A stretch of 64,000 bases of DNA from the NCBI GenBank assembly GCA_011388275.1, contig DSAB01000121.1, positions 59,579 through 123,578 on the forward strand, in the 5' to 3' direction. This document shows positions 57,319 to 64,000 of this stretch, piece by piece (the first letter of the stretch is position 1; every line of letters begins with the position of its first letter). Below the pieces are notes generated by a model. The model was not told the origin of the DNA. It ran no database searches and saw only the letters and a program-made list of their open reading frames with translations. The stretch is from a bacterium (GTDB taxonomy: Bacteria > Zhuqueibacterota > QNDG01 > DSAB01). The translations under genes and the position numbers were made by a program.

Positions 57319-59529
57319 TCACATTTCCGTTTCCGATTCCGGATCAAAGGTCCGTTCGAAAAAATGGCGGAACCAGAATTGAACCTGTCCGCGCCGCGCG
57401 TGACGGCCCTGGGGGGGGCGATATCCATGCCGGCAATTGGGATAAAGCATCATCTCAAAGTCTTTGTTCAGGGTCTGCAGTTTTTCCACCAGCTGAAGGG
57501 TGTTCTGCATGTGAACATTGTCATCCATGGTGCCGTGTGTAATCAGTAAAATCCCCCGATATTGGTCCGCATGGGTCATAACCGATCCGAACGCATATCC
57601 TTCCGGATTGTCAATGGGCCGGTCCATATACCGTTCTGTATAGATCGAATCGTAAAGAAGCCAGTCTGTTACGGAAAAATCGGCGATTCCGTGAGTAAAA
57701 TATTCGGCTCCGCAGGTCAGCGCCATGCAGGCGACATAGCCGCCGTAACTTCCGCCGTGAATGCCGATGCGGAGGCTGTCAATAAAGGGCTTTTCGCGAA
57801 GCCATTGCACGGCCCGTATATAGTCCTGCATCTCCCAGTATCCCAGGCGGCGATGCATGTAGTCCATGCCGGTTTTTCCGAAATGACCGGATCCTCGATG
57901 GTCCACGGAAAAAACAATGATGCCCTCCTGGGCCAGATAGAAATGGCTGAGACGCGGATAACTGCGGGTGATGTTTTTCGATCCCGGACCGCCGTATACC
58001 GCGAATATGACCGGATAGGATTTCCCGGGATCGAAATCCGGAGGGAGTACCCATCGGGCCGGCAGATCGAAGCCGTCGGATCCCGGAATAGTGAAAAGCT
58101 CCGTTTTCCCAAGCGCGTACTCTTTCAGAAGAGGACTCATTCGGGTTCCCAGTGAGCGGATCGTATTTCCGGTTGCGCCTTTCAGCAGCATCTCGCCGGG
58201 ATGGTCGATGTCGCTGAAAACATCGATGAAAAAGGATCCCTCGAGCGATACACGGCAGCGATGCGTGCCCGGTGTTTGAGTCAGGGATGTCAACTCCTTT
58301 CCGTCGAGCGTGACGCAAAACAGATGGGTTTCCCTGCTGTCAAGTCCGGTACCATGGAAAAAAACCCGGTCGTGGCCGTTGTCGATCAAAAGGATGTCCT
58401 GCACCTGCCAGGGATCCGGCGTGAGCAGCCGGGCACGGTTTTCGTCCCAGATAAATCGATAAAGCTGCATCCATCCGCTTCGGTCGCTGCGGAAAAGGAA
58501 ATCCCGGTTGTTTTGAAGAAAGGAAATGTCTTCAAAAAACTCCACCCAGGTTTTTTGTTTTTCTTCATAGAGAAGCCGTTTACTCCCTTCCCGAGGGTCT
58601 GCCGAGTAGAGCCGCAGCGTGTTTTGTTCCCGGTTCATCCACTGGAAAAGCAGACAGCGGCTGTCCGGCGTCCAGAAAGGCCAGGCCACATAGTGATCGG
58701 CTTTGGGATCGGTATCCACCCAGACGATTTCTGCATCCTCCAGATGGACGATACCGAGCCGGACGGCGGGATTGGGATCACCGGGTTTGGGGTAATGCGC
58801 GGTTTCGAGATCGCCGTGCACTCCATCGGCGCGAAACAGCGGGAACACAGGGACATTCGAGTCGTCAAACCGCAGGAATGCGATCATTCGGCTGTCCGGA
58901 GACCACCAGAAAGCCGCATAGCGGGATCGGCGGCCCAGCACCTCCTCATAATAGACCCATGAGGCCCAGCCGTTATAGATGCTCTTCGATCCATCATGAG
59001 TCAGCCGGGTTTCCTCGCCGGACGCGATCTCCACGACATAGAGATCATGATCCCGGGTAAAAGCCACTCGGCTGAAATCCGGAGAAAAACGGGGATTTTT
59101 TTCTTCCGAAACGCTGGATGTCAGTGGTTTCCACAGCTGTTTGCGGGTATTGAAATAGGCGACGTCTCCTCGAGAAAGGAAGAGAAGATGCTCGAAATCA
59201 TTCGAGGCGGCGATATGGTCATTGAATTCGACATCATCGGGCAAACCCCTGCCGAGAACTGCAAAATCCCATGCGAGCTTCTTTTTTCCGGATTCGGCGT
59301 GTATCTTCCACAGGGCTGCGGATTCCGAGGAACCCTCTTCAGGGCTGAGTCGAAGCAAATAGGTATCGTCATCTATCCAGCGGACGATGTCGGGCAGAGG
59401 CTGAAACAGCCGGGGTTCACTGTTTTCATAGGCCTGTTCATAGGCAAGGCGGCGGTTTCCGGCTCCTCCTGCCGAACTCAGGGCCAGCACAAGAGTGAGT
59501 ACACAGTACAAACGTCGTTTCATTCGCAT
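57319..59529 (-). CDS. S9 family prolyl oligopeptidase / dipeptidyl peptidase IV
   Basis: Beta-propeller N-terminus and GIHGGSYGGYVACMAL (Ser), TMDDNVHMQNTLQL (Asp), NCRHGY (His). Confidence 0.92.
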   Translation of the reverse strand: MRMKRRLYCVLTLVLALSSAGGAGNRRLAYEQAYENSEPRLFQPLPDIVRWIDDDTYLLRLSPEEGSSESAALWKIHAESGKKKLAWDFAVLGRGLPDDVEFNDHIAASNDFEHLLFLSRGDVAYFNTRKQLWKPLTSSVSEEKNPRFSPDFSRVAFTRDHDLYVVEIASGEETRLTHDGSKSIYNGWASWVYYEEVLGRRSRYAAFWWSPDSRMIAFLRFDDSNVPVFPLFRADGVHGDLETAHYPKPGDPNPAVRLGIVHLEDAEIVWVDTDPKADHYVAWPFWTPDSRCLLFQWMNREQNTLRLYSADPREGSKRLLYEEKQKTWVEFFEDISFLQNNRDFLFRSDRSGWMQLYRFIWDENRARLLTPDPWQVQDILLIDNGHDRVFFHGTGLDSRETHLFCVTLDGKELTSLTQTPGTHRCRVSLEGSFFIDVFSDIDHPGEMLLKGATGNTIRSLGTRMSPLLKEYALGKTELFTIPGSDGFDLPARWVLPPDFDPGKSYPVIFAVYGGPGSKNITRSYPRLSHFYLAQEGIIVFSVDHRGSGHFGKTGMDYMHRRLGYWEMQDYIRAVQWLREKPFIDSLRIGIHGGSYGGYVACMALTCGAEYFTHGIADFSVTDWLLYDSIYTERYMDRPIDNPEGYAFGSVMTHADQYRGILLITHGTMDDNVHMQNTLQLVEKLQTLNKDFEMMLYPNCRHGYRPPQGRHARRGQVQFWFRHFFERTFDPESETEM

Positions 59530-59600
59530 TATGGTCTTCTCCTTGCTTGAACGATGGATTGTATTAAACAGATCTCTGTTCTGCTGCGGCAGACAGCCCC

Positions 59601-60041
59601 TCATTGTTTCCTGACAGCCACCATCATGATCTCAACAAGACCGTCTCTGGGAAGACGGCTGACTTCGACAACGGCCCTGGCCGGAAACGTTTCAGTAAAA
59701 AAGGTTTGATAGATTTCATTGAATCGGGGGTAATGGTTCATGTCGGTGATAAAGACCTGGCACTGAACCACATCGGCCAATCTGAAGCCGGCGGCTTTCA
59801 GCACGGCTCTTTGGTTGATCAGGGCCTGTCTGGCCTGGGCCTCGATTCCGCCTTCGGCAAACGCACCGGTTTGCGGATCAATGCCCAGCTGGCCGGAAAG
59901 ATACAGGGACGAGCCGATTCGAACAGCCTGTGAATAGGGACCGATGGCTTTTGGCGCGTTCTCCGTGTGGATCACCTCTTTGGTGACCGGTTGCGTGCAT
60001 GCCAGAACGATGAGGAATGAGAAAAAAAACATGTTTTTCAT
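59601..60041 (-). CDS. RidA family protein with predicted lipoprotein signal
   Basis: MKNMFFFSFLIVLACTQP lipobox-like, then RidA motifs APKAIGPYSQAVRIGSSLYLSGQLG. Confidence 0.88.
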   Translation of the reverse strand: MKNMFFFSFLIVLACTQPVTKEVIHTENAPKAIGPYSQAVRIGSSLYLSGQLGIDPQTGAFAEGGIEAQARQALINQRAVLKAAGFRLADVVQCQVFITDMNHYPRFNEIYQTFFTETFPARAVVEVSRLPRDGLVEIMMVAVRKQ

Positions 60042-61048
60042 GGCAGCCTCCTTAGATTCCATGATTCAAAAACCTGGAAAACATTTTCCGGCTTGGCACC
60101 CGGACCGAATTCGCATTGGGCGATCACCCCTCCATGCTCATAGAACGCCTCAAAGACTTCAAGGACCGCCTCGTCGACCGAGTCGGGCGTGCCCCGGGGT
60201 AAAATATGCTGTCTGTCGATCTCTCCCCAAAAAGTCAGCCGTCCCCGAAAGCGGTTTCCCAGATTTTGTATGCCCATGCAAAAAATCTGGCTGTTCAGGG
60301 CGTTGATACCGGCTTCGATCAGGTCCTCGATGATATCGACAATATGCCCGTCGGAATGCATGAAAACAAACTTATCGTATCTGCGGGCGATTTCCGCGTA
60401 ATCGGCATACATGGGCTTGAAATGCCGGCGAAACAGTACGGGCGAAACCATCAGACTGTTTTGAATGCCCCAGTCATCCATGATGACGATCGCATCCACG
60501 TCCGTCTGAGCCCAGACTTCAACCTCTTTCAGATAATGATCATGAATGATCCGCAACAGTTCAAACAGTTCCGGCGGCTGTTCAGCCAGATCGATCATGG
60601 CCTGTTCCATGGTTCGTATAAACTGAAGCCGTTCAAACGGCCTGATCAGGGTTCCCGCGAGAACGAAACAGTCTGTTTGCCGGCAGAATGCGTTCACCTC
60701 CTTCTGATCCACATGAAGGGTGGTTTCGGGGGCCTGAAAATTGGCCAGGTCTTCCCAGGAACTCAGCGCCGGTTCGCAGGCGATTCCAATGATACCGTCC
60801 TGTGTATTATGGAAAACACAGCCCCATTCATCCACATACACTCCCGCCTGATATCGTCGGCCCCGCGTCCTCAGCGGTTCGGTATAGTGGGCCGGTGCGG
60901 TCACCAGATCGTCGGGGTATCGGGTTTTCAGGTCTCGGACCTGAGACGGATAATGATTCTCTGCCCAGGGCAGAACCCATAACTGCCTGGGAATTCTGGG
61001 AGGATCCTGAAAACGCAGCGTTTTTTCGACCAGGGTTCGGGATGTCAT
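60038..61048 (-). CDS. Uroporphyrinogen decarboxylase-like (URO-D / MtaA superfamily) protein
   Basis: VDAIVIMDDWGIQNSLMVSPVLFRRHFKPMYADYAEIARRYDKFVFMHSDGHIVDIIEDLIEAGINALN. Confidence 0.82.
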   Translation of the reverse strand: MTSRTLVEKTLRFQDPPRIPRQLWVLPWAENHYPSQVRDLKTRYPDDLVTAPAHYTEPLRTRGRRYQAGVYVDEWGCVFHNTQDGIIGIACEPALSSWEDLANFQAPETTLHVDQKEVNAFCRQTDCFVLAGTLIRPFERLQFIRTMEQAMIDLAEQPPELFELLRIIHDHYLKEVEVWAQTDVDAIVIMDDWGIQNSLMVSPVLFRRHFKPMYADYAEIARRYDKFVFMHSDGHIVDIIEDLIEAGINALNSQIFCMGIQNLGNRFRGRLTFWGEIDRQHILPRGTPDSVDEAVLEVFEAFYEHGGVIAQCEFGPGAKPENVFQVFESWNLRRLP

Positions 61049-62286
61049 GACGAAGGCCCCCGGTCCGGAGGTATTCCCCCCGGGAAAAAACGGTAGTCAA
61101 GAAGGTTGACCCGGCGCCCGGAAGAGGCCCAGGGCAGCCCGATTTCAGAGGGCAGGGCAAACCGCTCGTAACAGTTTAACAGGGCTTCGGAAAGACCCGA
61201 TACCCAAAGACGGTTTTCGAATTCGTCGAAACGGATCTGTTCTCCGGGAAACGGCTTGATTTTCGTCATCGATTCCTGCATGCCGTTGATGCAAAGCGTC
61301 TGATTCCGGGCGGATTCAAGGCCGCACTCGATCTTCCGTAAATGATGGATCTGTTCGATGGCCCGGAAGAGCTTGAGAAATTGGGGGTCGACATCGGGAA
61401 ACCCGTACTGGATCTCTTCGGCAGATTCGGTCAAGGCGCGGAAACCGGATTGTGCGTCATAACGGATTCTGGCTTTTTCAAATTCGAAATCAAGCAAAGG
61501 TCCTGTTTCCTCACGGGTCACATGGGAAGCGATAAACAGAAATTCGATTTCCTGCCCGCTTCGGATCCGGACAGCACAGGTGTCGAAGTTTTCTATATTA
61601 TAGGCACGGTACAGTTCGGCTTTGATATCGAAAAGGCGGTCGTTTTGGGACGGTCTTGTTTCGAAAACACAGAGCATGCAGTGAAGAAAGTGAGCCATCG
61701 CGTTGTTGGCCGGACTGTCCAGAATCCACTGTCCATCGGCGGTCATTTGTTTGCCGGCCCATTCATTTCTTTGAAAATAGCCGTAATCTCGGGGCCAGAA
61801 GCAGAGAGATTTCAGACGCAGCGGCCGGCCGAAGACGCCATTTGAAATGTCCTTTTTCAGTTTTTGAACGGCAGCCGAAAAGGCCCACTGGTAACCGATC
61901 ATGATCCAGCGGCTGGATTGATCTCTTGTTCGAATCAAGGTGTCGACCTCCTGAATGGTGGCCGCGACGGGTTTTTCGCACAGGACGCAGCTTCCATTCT
62001 GCAGGGCGGTCGAGCTTTGTGCGGCATGCATATGAATGGGAGAGGCAATCACCGCCAGGTCCGCCTGGTAATTATCATAAAACCGGGCCAGAGAGTCATA
62101 GACGGGGACCTGTCTCTCGGTCAGTTCTTTCAGACGGGGACATCGTTCCGGATACGGGTCGACGCCTCCGACCAGTTCAACGGTTCCCTGGGGGATCCCA
62201 TCCAAAAGGGTGTTCAGGTAGTATTGCCCGTAACCGCCCAGTGCGGCCAGAACGATTTTCACGGGGTCGAAGGATTTCCGTTTCAT
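61045..62286 (-). CDS. Gfo/Idh/MocA family oxidoreductase
   Basis: VKIVLAALGGYGQYYLNTLL, VIASPIHMHAAQSSTALQNGSCVLCEKPVAATIQEV. Confidence 0.88.
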   Translation of the reverse strand: MKRKSFDPVKIVLAALGGYGQYYLNTLLDGIPQGTVELVGGVDPYPERCPRLKELTERQVPVYDSLARFYDNYQADLAVIASPIHMHAAQSSTALQNGSCVLCEKPVAATIQEVDTLIRTRDQSSRWIMIGYQWAFSAAVQKLKKDISNGVFGRPLRLKSLCFWPRDYGYFQRNEWAGKQMTADGQWILDSPANNAMAHFLHCMLCVFETRPSQNDRLFDIKAELYRAYNIENFDTCAVRIRSGQEIEFLFIASHVTREETGPLLDFEFEKARIRYDAQSGFRALTESAEEIQYGFPDVDPQFLKLFRAIEQIHHLRKIECGLESARNQTLCINGMQESMTKIKPFPGEQIRFDEFENRLWVSGLSEALLNCYERFALPSEIGLPWASSGRRVNLLDYRFFPGGIPPDRGPSS

Positions 62287-64000
62287 GTCGGTTTCCTGCA
62301 GGATGCAGTCATGCAATTTTCCATCAAATCTGTTTCGAACCATGTTTCGGTCAGCGGATCGTAAGCCAGGGTTTTGATTTCCATGCTGTCGATTTCGACG
62401 GTCGTGCCTGTTTGCAGGACCGGCAGATGCAGGCGCGTATTGATTCGTCCGAGAGTCGGATTAAAGAGGCGGCACACGACCCAATTCGAATCCTCGCCTT
62501 TTTTCATGGCCGTGATCTGAATGCCGGGATCTTCAATGGAAAACAGGGCGGGCAAAGGGTCTTTTCCGCCGGCGGGATTGCAGGAAACGATGATCGGCGG
62601 CTGGTTCTTAACGGCGGCTTCTCCCGCGATTCGATTCAATCTGTCGTGAAAAGGTCCTCCCTGTATCCAGAATCGGAAGACATGGGTTCCCGTGTCCATT
62701 CGGGTTTCGTAACGATCCTGCCGAACAATGCATTCTTTTCCGTCCACCGGATGGCCGGAGTAAGCGGGAGAGCGAAGCAGCGAGAGGCGAAGCTCTCCGT
62801 CGACGCAGTCGAATCCATAGATTCGGTCGTTGATAATGGTCAGCAGCCGATTCTCTTCCGGCGGAGAGACGGCCATCCACCGCTGCGCCGTCCACTCACG
62901 GTTTTCCTGAAAGTGCTGCGTTCCATAGGCGTCTTCGCCCCGACAGATACCGGGCTTGAACGGCGTGGGCCAGCACCACTTCAGCATTCGGTCTTTTTCA
63001 TTCCAGTTCACAATCAATTCGATTTCGATTTCACGGCCGGTGAATGGAAACCGAACGCGTTGACACAATGTGGAGTCACGGTAAAAAAACAGGGATTCAA
63101 TCGTGGTTCGTACCGGACCGTTTTCGATGATGCGGACCGGGGGGAGCCTGCAAGCGGACACGCCGGAGGCCCGGGCGCTCTGTTCGGGTGTCATGAGGGC
63201 GAATTCGCCGGTTTGGCGGGAGAATGACTTTACATGCATTCCCCATGGATCGGCATTGTCCTTCATGATTCTGGCGCGTCCGGCTTCACTCATGACGAAT
63301 TCGAAGCCGTCACATCGATAACTCTGAATACGCCCTGTTTTTCTGTTGATCGAAATCGCACACGTTTTGTTGCCGAAAGTCCATATCATTCCGGCGGGTT
63401 GCTGTAAAGAGGGTTTGTCCTGAATCTTCACCGGTTCAAGAACCCAGCCGAGTCTCGTCATCCGTCCGGGCGGAAGAGTGGTACGGAAACAGATTCGTTT
63501 TCGCTGATCCGCCTGGATATTGCAGCTTTCTTTTTCCACCTGGCTGATGATTGCTTCCTGAAAGTCAGGATGGGGTACGGGCATAAGCCATCGGGATGAA
63601 TCGGTGTTGGGTTCTTCCGGCTGGAATTCGGCGGTGAAGATGTCGTCCACGGGAAAAGGATGCGGATTATAGATCAGCACAGGGAATTCCCCTGGCCGGG
63701 CTTCCGGCTGCCCCTGAAGCAGCCGGAAAAAGGCATGGACTTGTAACCGGTTGATCCGTTCCAGGCCATGATTCAGCCGCTGCAGGATATAGGATTCCAC
63801 TTCGGCAATCGAAGTTCCCGGCAGACAGTCGTGAAACTGGCAGAAGAGCAGATCATGAAGGGCTTCCTGCAAATCACGGCGGGGATAATCCATCAGGCCC
63901 GCAAGCGAGGCATGAAGGGTGATTTTTTCTCCGCGCAGGAAATCGTTTTCCAGGCGCCGGTGAAGCTGTTTGACCCGGGCCATGGAAGTATAGCAGCCAA
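62283..64000 (-). CDS. Glycoside hydrolase family 38-like alpha-mannosidase, C-terminal part (runs off the window edge)
   Basis: Frame stays open to the edge with ...GCYTSMARVKQLHRRLENDFL, LLFCQFHDCLPGTSIAEVESY, FPFTGREIEIELIVNWNEKDRMLKWCWPTPF. Confidence 0.85.
   Translation of the reverse strand, partial: GCYTSMARVKQLHRRLENDFLRGEKITLHASLAGLMDYPRRDLQEALHDLLFCQFHDCLPGTSIAEVESYILQRLNHGLERINRLQVHAFFRLLQGQPEARPGEFPVLIYNPHPFPVDDIFTAEFQPEEPNTDSSRWLMPVPHPDFQEAIISQVEKESCNIQADQRKRICFRTTLPPGRMTRLGWVLEPVKIQDKPSLQQPAGMIWTFGNKTCAISINRKTGRIQSYRCDGFEFVMSEAGRARIMKDNADPWGMHVKSFSRQTGEFALMTPEQSARASGVSACRLPPVRIIENGPVRTTIESLFFYRDSTLCQRVRFPFTGREIEIELIVNWNEKDRMLKWCWPTPFKPGICRGEDAYGTQHFQENREWTAQRWMAVSPPEENRLLTIINDRIYGFDCVDGELRLSLLRSPAYSGHPVDGKECIVRQDRYETRMDTGTHVFRFWIQGGPFHDRLNRIAGEAAVKNQPPIIVSCNPAGGKDPLPALFSIEDPGIQITAMKKGEDSNWVVCRLFNPTLGRINTRLHLPVLQTGTTVEIDSMEIKTLAYDPLTETWFETDLMENCMTASCRKPT

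Noticed and set aside
1-64000. CRISPR arrays, transposons, prophage or toxin-antitoxin modules
   Set aside because: No regularly spaced repeats, transposase or integrase motifs, terminal inverted repeats or toxin-antitoxin pairs were recognised in the sequence or ORF track.

Overview
64 kb window from a bacterial chromosome; FCB-type ancestry is inferred from a SprA-like gene and a type IX sorting tail. It is gene-dense and almost entirely housekeeping or metabolic. I saw no CRISPR array, transposase, prophage, rRNA or tRNA. Main blocks: (1) minus strand 1-16.2 kb: partial ppdK, S41 protease, tmk, MATE exporter, inositol-phosphate synthase, panD, CDP-alcohol phosphatidyltransferase, rsmI, a split saccharopine-pathway pair, and a 2036-aa SprA-like outer-membrane protein. 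(2) plus strand 16.4-32.7 kb: LptF/LptG-type permeases, the origin-proximal block rpmH-rnpA-yidD-yidC-mnmE-mnmG-rsmG with two perfect 16-bp parS palindromes, mfd, and three tandem parvulin-type chaperones. (3) plus strand 32.8-40.7 kb: a tightly overlapping operon (tautomerase, GH13_18 phosphorylase, degenerate M20-like peptidase, GpgS-like GT81, GT-B glycosyltransferase, HAD protein, GT4) that looks like a glucosylglycerate-family osmolyte system with unusual members. (4) plus strand 40.9-52.7 kb: DUF2179 protein, GDSL lipoprotein, deoxyhypusine-synthase-like protein, tocopherol-cyclase-like protein, C1A protease with sorting tail, M28 peptidase, CDGSH protein, agmatinase, YCF48-like lipoprotein. 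(5) minus strand 52.8-64 kb: DUF4956/VTC/CotH-beta-helix trio, S9 peptidase, and a coupled GH38/Gfo-Idh-MocA/UroD-like/RidA-lipoprotein operon. Best leads: the osmolyte-like operon with its apparent pseudo-peptidase, and the lysine-ketoglutarate-reductase-like gene, whose conserved N-terminus appears reachable only from a non-canonical ATC (or ATT/ATA) start. All family calls are from reading motifs; no database search was run.
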